61,501 nucleotides of DNA from an uncultured Bacteroides sp. (GTDB taxonomy: Bacteria; Bacteroidota; Bacteroidia; Bacteroidales; Bacteroidaceae), in the NCBI GenBank assembly GCA_949296415.1, contig CASFQC010000011.1:1-61501 (forward strand). Direction: 5' to 3'. Shown here one piece after another: positions 44,030-52,680 of this stretch (the stretch's first letter is position 1; every line of letters begins with the position of its first letter). The translations under genes were made by a program, and so were the position numbers. Below the pieces are notes generated by a model that saw only the letters and a program-made list of their open reading frames with translations, searched no databases and had not been told where the DNA came from.

Positions 44030-45379
44030 ATGGAACATAAAATGAAAACTATCATCGTAAGCAAGAAGGCAGGAAAACCGTTGTCCGACCTGTTGTTTAT
44101 CCTGTGGGCAGGCGGAGCGGCCTTGCTCTCTTACTCGTTGGTATATGCCTTGCGCAAGCCTTTTACGGCCGCCACCTTTGACGGACTGGATTTTTTCGGC
44201 ATGGATTATAAGACGGCTACCAGCATCATCCAGATAGCCGGTTATTTCCTGGCCAAGCTCATTGGCATAAAGGTGATATCGGAACTGAAGCGGGAGAACC
44301 GCCTGCGTTTCATCATACTGTCCGTAGCTTTGGCCGAAGTCTCTCTGGTGTTGTTCGGATGCCTGCCACGGCCTTTCAACGTGTTTGCCCTTTTCTTCAA
44401 CGGCTTGTCGTTGGGCTGCATGTGGGGAGTCATCTTCAGCTTCTTAGAGGGGAGGCGGGTGACGGACCTGTTGGCCAGTCTGATGGGATTAAGCATCGCC
44501 ATCAGTTCGGGTACGGCTAAGTCCATTGGTCTGTGGGTCATGGACGGGCTGCATATCAGTGAGTTCTGGATGCCCGCCTTTATTGGTGCCTTTGCCTTTC
44601 CGTTGCTGTCCTTGTTGGGATGGCTCATGACGCGGATGCCGCAGCCCACAGAGGCGGACAAGGCTCTGCGTACGGAGCGGGTGACGATGGACGGAGAAGC
44701 GCGTCGGCGGGTGTTTCGCAGCTTTATGCCGGTATTGGTATTGCTTTTTGCCGCCACTCTTTTCATCACTGTTCTGCAGGATGTCAAGGAGGACTTTCTG
44801 GTAAAAATCATTGATGTGGAGGCCGCCGGTCTGTCCTCGTGGGCGTTTGCCAAGATCGATGCCACGGTTACGCTCATCATCCTCGGCTTCTTCGCCCTGT
44901 TGTCCATGGTGCGGAGCCATGTCCGTGCCTTGCTCCTGCTGCCGGCACTGGTGACGGCCGGTACGTTGACACTGAGCTTCATCGCCTTCCATTACGACAC
45001 TCTGCAACTGCCGCCTATGCTGTGGCTTTTCCTGCAAAGTCTTTCGCTCTACACCGTCTACCTCAGCTTCCAGACGCTGTTTTTCGAACGGTTTATCGCC
45101 TGCTTCCGCATACGGGGCAACGTAGGCTTCTTCATCATCACCCTTGACTTCATCGGCTATGCCGGGACGGTGCTGGTACTCGTTGTGAAGGAATGGATTT
45201 CGCCCGATGTCGTATGGCTGGACTTCTACAACTCCCTGTCGGCTTATGTGGGTGTGTTCTGCGCCGTGGCCTTCTGCCTCGCAGGCTTCTGCATCGTGCG
45301 TCGTTACCGGCGTGAGAACGGACTGGGCGTAAGCCGCCAAACGGCCTACTGTCTGCTGCCGGTACAGAATGAGCAATAA
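44030..45379 (+). CDS. DUF5690/MFS-like membrane carrier next to phosphonate genes
   Basis: The protein has 449 residues and about twelve membrane helices. The start may be 44030 or the ATG at 44042; both fit. The arrangement is MFS-like (first half LLSYSLVYALRKPF then GIKVISELKRENRLRFI, second half after a cytoplasmic loop near 215-235 carrying RTERVTMDGEARRR). DUF5690 is my recollection of its family. It directly precedes phnX and phnW, with phnX having its own promoter in the 74-base gap. By position it is a candidate importer of 2-aminoethylphosphonate, for which Bacteroidetes lack the usual phnSTUV set; this is a hypothesis, not shown by sequence. Confidence 0.75.
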   Translation: MEHKMKTIIVSKKAGKPLSDLLFILWAGGAALLSYSLVYALRKPFTAATFDGLDFFGMDYKTATSIIQIAGYFLAKLIGIKVISELKRENRLRFIILSVALAEVSLVLFGCLPRPFNVFALFFNGLSLGCMWGVIFSFLEGRRVTDLLASLMGLSIAISSGTAKSIGLWVMDGLHISEFWMPAFIGAFAFPLLSLLGWLMTRMPQPTEADKALRTERVTMDGEARRRVFRSFMPVLVLLFAATLFITVLQDVKEDFLVKIIDVEAAGLSSWAFAKIDATVTLIILGFFALLSMVRSHVRALLLLPALVTAGTLTLSFIAFHYDTLQLPPMLWLFLQSLSLYTVYLSFQTLFFERFIACFRIRGNVGFFIITLDFIGYAGTVLVLVVKEWISPDVVWLDFYNSLSAYVGVFCAVAFCLAGFCIVRRYRRENGLGVSRQTAYCLLPVQNEQ

Positions 45380-45416
45380 CCCGTATCCACAAACATCATG
45401 TATAAGATTAATTACC

Positions 45417-45424
45417 TAATTTTG
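45417..45424 (+). promoter_or_regulatory. -7 box for phnXW
   Basis: TAATTTTG, exact consensus, 29 bases before the phnX ATG at 45453. Confidence 0.65.
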
Positions 45425-45452
45425 CACAATAGCTTAACAATATAATTAAAAA

Positions 45453-46247
45453 ATGAAACAGATAGAATGTGTGATTTTCGATTGGGCGGGTACCACCGTA
45501 GACTATGGTTGCATGGCACCCGTAGCTGCCTTCGTAGAGAGTTTCGACATCATAGACGTACCTGTAACGGCTGCTGACACACGCCGCTACATGGGACTGA
45601 CCAAGGTGGAGGAGATACGCGCCCTGTTCCGCATCCCCCGCGTGGCCGAAGCCTTCCGACAGAAGTATGGACGCGACTGGGGTGAGGATGATGTGCAGGC
45701 ACGTTACGCAGACTTCCAACGCATCCTTTGCGCCACGCTCGACCGTTATGCCACGCCCATCCCCGGTGTGGTAGAGACCGTGGACACTCTCCGCAAGCGC
45801 GGCATTAAGATAGGTTCGACAACCGGATACACCGCAGCCATGATGGACATTGTGCAGCCCGCCGCAGCCGCTCAAGGCTACAAGGCCGACAGTTGCGTCA
45901 CGTCCGACCATCTGCCCGCCGGCCGTCCTGCTCCCTACATGATTTACCAAAACATGATAAACCTTGCCATCCCTTCCGTGGACTGTGTGGTAAAGGTGGG
46001 CGACACCATGGCCGACATCGCCGAAGGACTTAACTCCAAAGTATGGACCGTGGGCGTCATCTTAGGCAGCAACGAACTGGCACTCTCCGAAGAAGAGGTG
46101 AATGCCCTTGCACCGGAAGACTTGGAAGCCCGCATGGCCGAAGTGCGTCGCCGCATGACCGAGGCCGGCGCTCATTGCGTGATAGACCGCATGGCGGAAC
46201 TTCCCAAGACAATTGATAGAATTAATGAAAAACTGATAAATTTATGA
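45453..46247 (+). CDS. phnX: Phosphonoacetaldehyde hydrolase
   Basis: The protein has 264 residues of the HAD superfamily. The nucleophile motif is [13 protein letters not shown] (Asp at about 10, Asp+2 replaced by Ala as usual in PhnX). The Schiff-base Lys is in [13 protein letters not shown] near 53. The later motifs are [10 protein letters not shown] near 115 and [14 protein letters not shown] near 179. It cleaves phosphonoacetaldehyde to acetaldehyde and phosphate in the cytoplasm. Its stop overlaps the phnW start (ATGA at 46244-46247). Confidence 0.97.
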   Translation: MKQIECVIFDWAGTTVDYGCMAPVAAFVESFDIIDVPVTAADTRRYMGLTKVEEIRALFRIPRVAEAFRQKYGRDWGEDDVQARYADFQRILCATLDRYATPIPGVVETVDTLRKRGIKIGSTTGYTAAMMDIVQPAAAAQGYKADSCVTSDHLPAGRPAPYMIYQNMINLAIPSVDCVVKVGDTMADIAEGLNSKVWTVGVILGSNELALSEEEVNALAPEDLEARMAEVRRRMTEAGAHCVIDRMAELPKTIDRINEKLINL

Positions 46248-47335
46248 GACCTTACATCCTTTTGACTCCCGGTCCGTTGACAACGACCGACAGCGTAAAA
46301 CAAACCATGATGGCAGACTGGTGCACATGGGACGAAGATTACAACGTACACATTGTAGAAGAAGTGCGTCGCGGGCTGGTGGAGCTGGCCACATCGCACA
46401 CCGATGAATATACCGCCGTGCTGATGCAGGGCAGCGGGACGTATTGTGTGGAGGCCGTCATCGGCAGTGCCATCAAGCCCGATGTGGACAAGCTGCTCAT
46501 TCTGAGCAACGGTGCTTACGGCGACCGCATGGGACACATTGCCGAGTATCATGGCCTGCGCTACGACCTGATGGCTTTTGACGAGACCGAGCAAGTGTCC
46601 GTAGAAGATGTAGACGATTACCTGGCGCACAATCCGGAGATTACGCATGTGGCCATTGTGCACTGTGAGACGACGACCGGTATCCTGAACCCGCTGAAGG
46701 AAGTGGCCCACGTGGTGAAGATGTACGGCAAGCGTCTGATAGTGGATGCCATGAGCAGCTTCGGCGGTGTGCCGCTTGATGTGTGGGACTTGGGTGCCGA
46801 CTTCCTCATCAGTAGTGCCAACAAGTGCATACAGGGCGTGCCGGGCTTTGGCTTCATCATCGCCCGCCGCTCGGAGTTGGAGCGTTGCCAGGGAGTGAGC
46901 CGCTCGTTGTCGTTGGACATCTACGACCAGTGGAAGACCATGGAGCAGGGGCACGGCAAGTGGCGTTTCACCTCGCCCACGCATGTGGTACGTGCTTTCA
47001 AGCAAGCCATGAAAGAATTGAAGGAAGAGGGTGGGGTAGAGGCCCGTCACCGTCGCTACTGCGAGAACCATCGGGTATTGGTGGAGGGCATGCGTTCCTT
47101 AGGCTTCAAGACGTTGCTGTCCGACGATATCCAGTCGCCCATTATCACTTCCTTCTATTATCCGGAAGAAGGATTCGACTTCAAGGCTTTCTATGACCGG
47201 CTGAAGGAACGCGGATTCGTCATCTATCCGGGCAAGATATCGCAGGCGGAGACATTCCGCATAGGCAATATAGGCGATGTGCATCCTGACGATTTCCGTC
47301 GCCTGACCGAGGCCGTGAAAGCCATAAGAGGATAA
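46244..47335 (+). CDS. phnW: 2-aminoethylphosphonate:pyruvate aminotransferase
   Basis: The protein has 363 residues, normal length. PhnW features are [28 protein letters not shown] at the start, [16 protein letters not shown] near 64, [28 protein letters not shown] with the PLP Lys in ANKCIQG near 193, and [19 protein letters not shown] near the C-terminus. It is coupled to phnX by overlap. It moves the amine from AEP to pyruvate, giving phosphonoacetaldehyde and alanine. A strong terminator follows at 47475. Confidence 0.97.
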   Translation: MRPYILLTPGPLTTTDSVKQTMMADWCTWDEDYNVHIVEEVRRGLVELATSHTDEYTAVLMQGSGTYCVEAVIGSAIKPDVDKLLILSNGAYGDRMGHIAEYHGLRYDLMAFDETEQVSVEDVDDYLAHNPEITHVAIVHCETTTGILNPLKEVAHVVKMYGKRLIVDAMSSFGGVPLDVWDLGADFLISSANKCIQGVPGFGFIIARRSELERCQGVSRSLSLDIYDQWKTMEQGHGKWRFTSPTHVVRAFKQAMKELKEEGGVEARHRRYCENHRVLVEGMRSLGFKTLLSDDIQSPIITSFYYPEEGFDFKAFYDRLKERGFVIYPGKISQAETFRIGNIGDVHPDDFRRLTEAVKAIRG

Positions 47336-47474
47336 CGCTGCAAGGACGAAGACAGGATGTGGCTCAGCCATAGCAGTTCTGTTTTCATTCCATAAAAGTA
47401 TTATCAGGCTTTAGGAAATTTTCCGGGGTAAGTCAGAACAGTTTCTAAGTTCCGCAAAGCATCACCGGTTGTTT

Positions 47475-47524
47475 GCCCAAGTATCCTTGAACACTTCATT
47501 TTATCCAAGGATGCTTGGGCTTTT
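47475..47524 (+). terminator. Terminator of phnXW
   Basis: GCCCAAGTATCCTTG (47475-47489) pairs with CAAGGATGCTTGGGC (47506-47520) with one internal wobble, followed by TTTT. It lies between convergent phnW and the lysine exporter. Confidence 0.8.
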
Positions 47525-47541
47525 ATCCGTATGGTCTGTCT

Positions 47542-48168
47542 TCACATGCAAAACAGCGAAATCAAAACAGGGACGCTGATTTCCAGAATAATGCCGTGGA
47601 TGATGGCTACAGGCAACAATCCTTTGTCGCCTGTAGTCTTGAGTATTATCGGCAAACATACATCCATCGAATTGATGCCAGCTACGGAGATGGGTGCAAA
47701 ACGGCCTCCCTTGCCATTGAAGAAAGACGTGCCGAACAAAGCGGCCATCTCGCGCACGACGTTGGCCATCAGCGCTACTGCGGCAATCTGGGTAGCGGCT
47801 TCCATTCCGATGCTTGCCCCTTTCATGTCCGCAATCAGGACAGAAGAAAGCGAATAGTAACCGAACCCACTCCCAGTGGCCAGAATATCGTTCATTTGCC
47901 AATCACGGAACATGAATCCCGCAAGAGACGTAAATGAAAGTGTACCGATAATGGTGAAAACGGGAAGTAACAACATCTGCCAACGGAACGAAGAAAACAG
48001 CAAGCGTAACTCGCCTTTTGAACCGATTCCTATGCCGACTTGCACTACCAGCAGAGAAAGCAGCCAGGTAGGCAAAGAGGGATGAGACAACCAATCCGTA
48101 CCGATATTCATCCATCCTGATCCGACACCGCACAGCAGACTGAGCAAAAGCAATACGTTCTCCTTCAT
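47542..48168 (-). CDS. LysO-type lysine exporter, C-terminal half
   Basis: The protein has 208 residues and about six membrane helices. The DUF340/LysO part with GSGFGYYSLSSVLIADMKG and AAVALMANVVREMAA near 115-140 and GKGGRFAPISVAGINSMDVCLPII near 160 is clear. The start at 48168 overlaps the stop of the N-terminal half (ATGA at 48165-48168). LysO in enterobacteria is one protein of about 300 residues that exports lysine (and thialysine); here it is split into two overlapping genes, a form I recall for Bacteroides. Confidence 0.88.
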   Translation of the reverse strand: MKENVLLLLSLLCGVGSGWMNIGTDWLSHPSLPTWLLSLLVVQVGIGIGSKGELRLLFSSFRWQMLLLPVFTIIGTLSFTSLAGFMFRDWQMNDILATGSGFGYYSLSSVLIADMKGASIGMEAATQIAAVALMANVVREMAALFGTSFFNGKGGRFAPISVAGINSMDVCLPIILKTTGDKGLLPVAIIHGIILEISVPVLISLFCM

Positions 48169-48452
48169 TCTCCACCTCCTTTCCCTGCTTTCTCTTTCCA
48201 TATATATAGGAATAAGCGGGCAGCTACAATACTTCCGGCTACACCCAACAAGGCAATGATTACGGCATACCAACCTAAATGTGCGATGTTACCCAGTAAG
48301 GTCCTGTTTGAACCGATGGAAACGCCAAAAACAAACAGTAATATTAATATGGTATATCGGGATCCATGTTCCACTTTCCGCACAAAACGGACTTTGCGTA
48401 ACAAATGTCCTACTCCTATGCTTAGGAGCAGTAACGATAATATGATGTACAT
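48165..48452 (-). CDS. LysO-type lysine exporter, N-terminal half
   Basis: The protein has 95 residues with three membrane helices and the LysO N-terminal pattern (LLSIGVGHLLRKVRF, ILLFVFGVSIGSNRTLLGN). It is encoded upstream of, and overlaps, the C-terminal half, so both are needed for one transporter. The leader from the -7 box at 48640 to the ATG is about 180 bases and folds (see the leader entry). Confidence 0.85.
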   Translation of the reverse strand: MYIILSLLLLSIGVGHLLRKVRFVRKVEHGSRYTILILLFVFGVSIGSNRTLLGNIAHLGWYAVIIALLGVAGSIVAARLFLYIWKEKAGKGGGE

Positions 48453-48454
48453 GT

Positions 48455-48592
48455 TGAAATATTAACTTAAAGAATTAGACAAAAACTATATCTCTTTAAG
48501 TCAACATTTAGATGAATCCGCTGAACCAATGGACATGCACGCCCCGGCAGACTTGCGCTTTCGCCCGTCTGTTTTTCCAATTCGTGTATGTC
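48455..48592 (-). promoter_or_regulatory. Structured leader, candidate cis-regulatory RNA for the lysine exporter
   Basis: In transcript sense an outer helix pairs GACATACACG (48592-48583) with CGTGCATGTC (48541-48532), nine of ten pairs. Inside it CAGAC (48571-48567) pairs with GTCTG (48552-48548) around GC-GAAA-GC with a GNRA-type loop. Nearer the gene ACTTAAAGA and TCTTTAAGT form another stem just before the ATG, which could hide the ribosome site. I could not match it to a named riboswitch class. The helices are visible; ligand response is inferred. Confidence 0.5.
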
Positions 48593-48639
48593 ATTTTTCT
48601 ATTCATGGATAATGGATAATATGAGGAATAATTCGGGCG

Positions 48640-48647
48640 CAAAGATA
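48640..48647 (-). promoter_or_regulatory. -7 box for the lysine exporter operon
   Basis: Reads TATCTTTG on the minus strand, exact consensus, about 190 bases before the ATG at 48452. Confidence 0.65.
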
Positions 48648-48659
48648 GCACTTTTATTT

Positions 48660-49079
48660 CAAACTTCACTACTGCCCACTAAAAATAGACATGGCTAAAA
48701 AATAAATAATTTAGGCCCGCTAGAATTATTTGGTCCTTTGACATTTTTTGAATTTCTATTTGTCGAACAAGTCGCAAAGAGGTGTTTTGTCCGTTTATAA
48801 GAAACCGGGGATTTTCTGTGATTCGTAGATTCTTCACTATAGTCTCATGTCATTTCGGGCTATCGCGACAAGGCAATGGGTGATTACCTTAAAATGGTGA
48901 TGAAATTCGGGATTAAAAATGAATGGATTACCATTATAAATGAGGTATAAAGTGCCCCCGGTTACTCATCGTATTACTAAAATTAGTAGCGATATCTGTT
49001 TTTAATCTTATGTTATTCTGCATTTTATAATATGACGTGAGTTCGATACATGCCTCTATCATTTAGCTACCATTTTTTG
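48660..49079. other. Gene-free A/T-rich interval
   Basis: Apart from the small fragment at 48843-48950 I see no gene, promoter or clear repeat here. Confidence 0.5.
48843..48950 (+). pseudogene. C-terminal fragment of an unidentified protein
   Basis: Thirty-five codons end VISGYRDKAMGDYLKMVM, then KFGIKNEWITIINEV and TAA, with a stop just before. The composition is that of a real alpha-helical C-terminus, unlike the surrounding A/T-rich DNA, but no start, ribosome site or parent gene remains. The family was not recognised. Confidence 0.35.
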
Positions 49080-49345
49080 AATGACAAGGTGGCGGACAGC
49101 AGATTGAAAAAACTCCGCTCTGGTGCATACCCATACACAGCCCGGTGTGGAACTGTCCGCAGCCTGCTGTGAATCCGTTCACAGGAAGCTGCGGACCCAC
49201 CCGCAGGAAGCTGTGAGTCCGTTCACAGTAAACTGTTGATATACATGTGCTAACCGATATAAAATACTGTTTCTTGTGAATGGGATTTGTAATGGAATCT
49301 ATATGCCTTTTATAGGTAGAAGGGTAATTGTACGTTCTACATTTT
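49080..49345. repeat. Dispersed mini-hairpin repeat family B, copy 3 (inverted)
   Basis: Reverse complement of copy 1 over its length: TGCATACCCATACACAG, then GTCCGCAG, TGTGAATCCGTTCACA, CTGCGGACCCACCCGCAG and TGTGAGTCCGTTCACA, ending with the flank TACGTTCTACATTTTAAATG and, just beyond, AAAGAACCGTG. The 101-residue minus-strand frame across it shares its peptide with copy 1 because both are repeat DNA, not genes. Confidence 0.8.
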
Positions 49346-49400
49346 AAATGAAAGAACCGTGAGGTCAATATAAGGAATAAAATTGTTTGTCTGAAAGTTT

Positions 49401-49578
49401 AGAGCCTGTCTGAATTTTCCTCTTTAAGATTTTTACTCAGCTTCTTTTGAGCCTTTTTCCGGTCTCTTTTCCTGTTCCCATTCGTCACGTAGTCTGCTAC
49501 GCTCTTCATGATAACAGGAAAATATCCTCGAAAACAGCCCTTAAAATAGGCTTGAGCAAAATTTAAACGACAGGCTCT
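49401..49578. repeat. Dispersed repeat family A, copy 3
   Basis: Full-length-looking copy: starts AGAGCCTGTCTGAA, ends ACAGGCTCT, so the outer 8-9 bases are inverted repeats. The centre contains TTCGTCACGTAGTCTGCTACG and TCTTCATGATAACAGG; its left half matches copy 1 in reverse, and its right half matches copy 2 in reverse. Confidence 0.8.
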
Positions 49579-49696
49579 TAGAAACATAGTGATAAAAGCA
49601 TTAAATCTATAGTGTCCAATTATAACATTTAAGCAATTACCACTATGTATCTTTGATGCACCTTCTTAGCATAATATTCGGAGTCAATGCCGGGTA

Positions 49697-50203
49697 TTAC
49701 ACCAAATCCGCTTTTAACCTGTCCGTCCAAGAAGAAATGCGTCCTTCCGTCTTTTCACTTTCATTCACGTCGTCAATGGCAAGCCCCACAAAGTTACCGT
49801 CAATAACCGAAACGGAAGAGCCGTATGTATAATCCGCATCTGGGACAGCACCTATGAAACGGCATCCGCTGTTTTTCAAATTCTCATAAAGGAGGCCCAT
49901 GCCATCGCAAAACGTATCACCGTATGATTCTGAATCGCCACATCCGAACAAGGCGACGACCTTATCGCTCAAATCCAAATCTTTCAACACATTGATGCCA
50001 TCGTACCAGTCGTCCTGCAATTCACCGTCACCCCACGTGGAGGTCCCCAATATCAAGGCTTCATAATCCCTTGCCATGTCGGCATTCATCTTACTTACAT
50101 CGTGTATGTCTTCCGACGCAATGCCCAACTTTTCCGCGATTGATTTGGCTACAGACTCTGTTGTTCCGGTTGTAGAACCATAAAATACTCCTGTCTTTTT
50201 CAT
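49697..50203 (-). CDS. Flavodoxin
   Basis: Start at 50203 (MKKTGVFYGSTTGTTESVAKSIAEKLG), since the -7 box at 50230-50237 would start the transcript inside the longer reading; 168 residues, long-chain type. The phosphate loop is GSTTGTTES near 8-16, the FMN-facing GTSTWGDGELQDDW near 55 and GCGDSESYGDTFCDGMG near 90. It carries single electrons in the cytoplasm and often replaces ferredoxin under iron lack. It has its own promoter, 110 bases past the ABC operon end. The symbol fldA would be usual but is left out because paralogues are common. Confidence 0.93.
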   Translation of the reverse strand: MKKTGVFYGSTTGTTESVAKSIAEKLGIASEDIHDVSKMNADMARDYEALILGTSTWGDGELQDDWYDGINVLKDLDLSDKVVALFGCGDSESYGDTFCDGMGLLYENLKNSGCRFIGAVPDADYTYGSSVSVIDGNFVGLAIDDVNESEKTEGRISSWTDRLKADLV

Positions 50204-50229
50204 ATTTATCTTATTTTGATTTGACATTG

Positions 50230-50237
50230 CAAAAATA
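50230..50237 (-). promoter_or_regulatory. -7 box for flavodoxin
   Basis: Reads TATTTTTG on the minus strand, exact consensus, 27 bases before the ATG at 50203. Confidence 0.7.
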
Positions 50238-50312
50238 GAGCATCCCCGTGAAAGGGAAAATACCTAAAAATGATGGTTTTCAAGGCATAACCTTTCTGTC
50301 GGAAAGTTCATC

Positions 50313-52043
50313 TTACAGCTTCCACCCGGAGATGCTTTCCTGTATTTTCCACAAATGGGCATAAAGCCCTTCCTTCCGTACAAGCTCGTCATGCGTACCT
50401 TCTTCCCGTATCCGCCCGTTATCCAGCACGATGATTCGGTCTGCATCTTTAATGGTTTTGAGCCGGTGAGCGATAACGATAACGGTACGTCCTTTAATGA
50501 GTGTGTCAATAGCTTTTTGCACTTCCACTTCATTTTCAGGGTCAAGTGAGGCAGTCGCTTCGTCAAGCAGAATGATTTGTGCGTTCTTCAGAATAGCACG
50601 GGCTATGGATACACGCTGTTTTTCTCCACCCGACAGGGTACAACCTCCTTCGCCTACCATCGTATCGTAGCCTTGAGGCAACCGCATGATGAACTCATGG
50701 CAACAGGCTTTTTTAGCAGCAGCAATAATTTCCTCCTCCGTAGCATCTGTTTTTCCAAAACGAATGTTGTTACGTATAGTATCCTGAAACAGATAGACAT
50801 CCTGGAACACCATGGAAATATGGCTCATCAGGCTTTCGGGGGCGATTTCGTCCATCGGCACGCCGTCAAAGAAGATGCGTCCCTGCTTCGGGTCGTAGAA
50901 ACGGGCACAAAGTTTCATCACCGTGCTTTTCCCGCTTCCCGAAGGACCAACGAGAGCCGTCAGTGAGTTCTTCGGAAGCGTGACGGATACGTCGTGCAGC
51001 ACTTCTTTATCTTGATAAGCAAACGACACGTGCTCGAACCGGATGTCGCCTGCCGCCGGCGATGGGCGTTCTCCTTTCATCTCCGGCTCGTTCATCAAGG
51101 TAAGGATGCGCCCTCCGGCAATGGAAAAGTATCGGAACTCGGTGAAATTGGTCAGGGCGGAAGTCAACGGATCGAACACACGAGAGCCGACCACGAGGAA
51201 CAACACGAATATGAGGATAGAAAGCTCGCCTCCCAGCAAAAGATAAGTGCCGCACAGCACCATCATCGTTAGTCCTGCACGAACTATCGTGATGCTCAGC
51301 AGGACGAACGGTCCTAACAGGGCTTCCTGACGGATGCAGGCACGGCGAAGTTCGGCAAAGGCATCGCGCAGCCGGACAAAACGGTCGCCCAACAGGTTGT
51401 AGGCTTTCATTACCCGGATGTCCTGCAAATATTCTTCCAACCGGTTTCCTGCGTTTATCTTCGCCAAGATTTGCTTGCCGCTCAGGCTTCGCTGTGCTTT
51501 TGTACTTGCCCATAGCACGAGCAAGGCAAGCGGCAAGGCAGCGAACATGCTGACCGCCATCCGCCAGTCTATCCAAATCAGTGAGGCAAAAGCCAGTACG
51601 GGCATGACCATCGCACCCATCAGTTGGGGCAGGTGGTGCGAGATTCCGGTCTCCGCCATCATAAAATCCGTAATGAGCATGGAAGACAAGTCGCCGGGGT
51701 CGCGCCTTGACAGGAAACCCAGCGAAAGTTTCCGCAAGTGTTCCGCCAACGACAACCGCCCGGAAGCGCTCATCTCGTATGCACCTCTGAAGTTGGCTCG
51801 GTAAGCAGCCCTTTCCGCCAAAGCCATGACCAGCATGTAAACGGCCATGACGCCGAATATCCACCACAAGCGGGTAGTGTCAAGCGGCTGTCCGCTTCCG
51901 TCAAATGCATGGAAGATGATGCTTATCGCCTCTATGGAGAGGCAGAACGGCACGATATTGACTAAGTTGGCAAGCATGGTGAAGCCCACGGGCTTGTAAA
52001 GCCGTTCGGTATGTCCTATTGTAATGTTTTTGATTGCGTTCAT
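50313..52043 (-). CDS. ABC half-transporter (second of a pair)
   Basis: The protein has 576 residues: six membrane helices to about 310, then a nucleotide-binding domain with Walker A LVGPSGSGKSTVMKL near 363, signature LSGGEKQRVSIAR near 464, Walker B IILLDEATASLD near 486 and the H-loop IVIAHRLKTI. It should form a heterodimer with the half-transporter encoded at 52681. The pair resembles YbtPQ/IrtAB-type transporters in layout, but also drug exporters; sequence alone does not decide direction. It is the last gene of the operon and 10 bases after the methyltransferase stop. Confidence 0.92.
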   Translation of the reverse strand: MNAIKNITIGHTERLYKPVGFTMLANLVNIVPFCLSIEAISIIFHAFDGSGQPLDTTRLWWIFGVMAVYMLVMALAERAAYRANFRGAYEMSASGRLSLAEHLRKLSLGFLSRRDPGDLSSMLITDFMMAETGISHHLPQLMGAMVMPVLAFASLIWIDWRMAVSMFAALPLALLVLWASTKAQRSLSGKQILAKINAGNRLEEYLQDIRVMKAYNLLGDRFVRLRDAFAELRRACIRQEALLGPFVLLSITIVRAGLTMMVLCGTYLLLGGELSILIFVLFLVVGSRVFDPLTSALTNFTEFRYFSIAGGRILTLMNEPEMKGERPSPAAGDIRFEHVSFAYQDKEVLHDVSVTLPKNSLTALVGPSGSGKSTVMKLCARFYDPKQGRIFFDGVPMDEIAPESLMSHISMVFQDVYLFQDTIRNNIRFGKTDATEEEIIAAAKKACCHEFIMRLPQGYDTMVGEGGCTLSGGEKQRVSIARAILKNAQIILLDEATASLDPENEVEVQKAIDTLIKGRTVIVIAHRLKTIKDADRIIVLDNGRIREEGTHDELVRKEGLYAHLWKIQESISGWKL

Positions 52044-52052
52044 ATCCTAATT

Positions 52053-52673
52053 TCATTTATATGCTATAATGTGTAATTCGTCTTTTTTATGAATTGTTCT
52101 GACAGATGGAAAACCTGCTTCAAACAATAACTGTTTCAACTCATCGGCAGTATAGACCACCATTCCGTCTATCCGTTCCGTCCACATCTTTCCCTGCTCG
52201 GGGTCGCTCGCTTCCAAACTAATGAGAAAACAGCCCCCCTTTCGGAGCACACGCACCACCTCAGACAGTGCCTTGTTTACAGGCGACCAGAAGTAGACCG
52301 TTTCAAAAGCTGTGACAGCATCAAACGCTCCCTCTTTATAGGGCAAGGAACAGACATTTCCTTGTTGTATGAAACATCTTTTGCCCAAGTCTTTTGCATT
52401 GTACTTTTGGGCGAATGAAACACTTTCTTCCGACAGGTCTATGCCGTAGACTTTTCCTTTCGGACATAAATTCAATAAACGTTTCAAATTCGCACCACCG
52501 CCACAGCCTATATCAAGCACATTCCATTCCGGTTGCCATTCCACTTGCTCCATACCACGATTAGCCAAAGATGCATGAAAACTATTCATCCCTCGCAAAA
52601 TCATCCGTCCCCAAAATCCTTGCGGACAGCTTGTATTTTGCAAGACCTTGTTTAAGAAGTTCTTTTTTCCCAT
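52053..52673 (-). CDS. SAM-dependent methyltransferase (UbiE-like)
   Basis: The protein has 206 residues. The SAM-binding motif I is VLDIGCGGGANLKRLL near 51, with YGIDLSEESVSFAQ at motif II and DAVTAFETVYFWSPVNKALSEVVRVLRKGGCFLISLE at motif III/post. It is a class I methyltransferase of the small-molecule type. It lies between two ABC half-transporter genes with gaps of 8 and 10 bases. The acceptor is unknown; it may methylate the transported compound. Confidence 0.85.
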   Translation of the reverse strand: MGKKNFLNKVLQNTSCPQGFWGRMILRGMNSFHASLANRGMEQVEWQPEWNVLDIGCGGGANLKRLLNLCPKGKVYGIDLSEESVSFAQKYNAKDLGKRCFIQQGNVCSLPYKEGAFDAVTAFETVYFWSPVNKALSEVVRVLRKGGCFLISLEASDPEQGKMWTERIDGMVVYTADELKQLLFEAGFPSVRTIHKKDELHIIAYK

Positions 52674-52680
52674 ATTACTT

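Noticed and set aside
48453-48592. Known lysine riboswitch before the lysine exporter
   Set aside because: The leader is structured but lacks any stretch that I recognise from the lysine riboswitch core, so only a generic candidate is reported.
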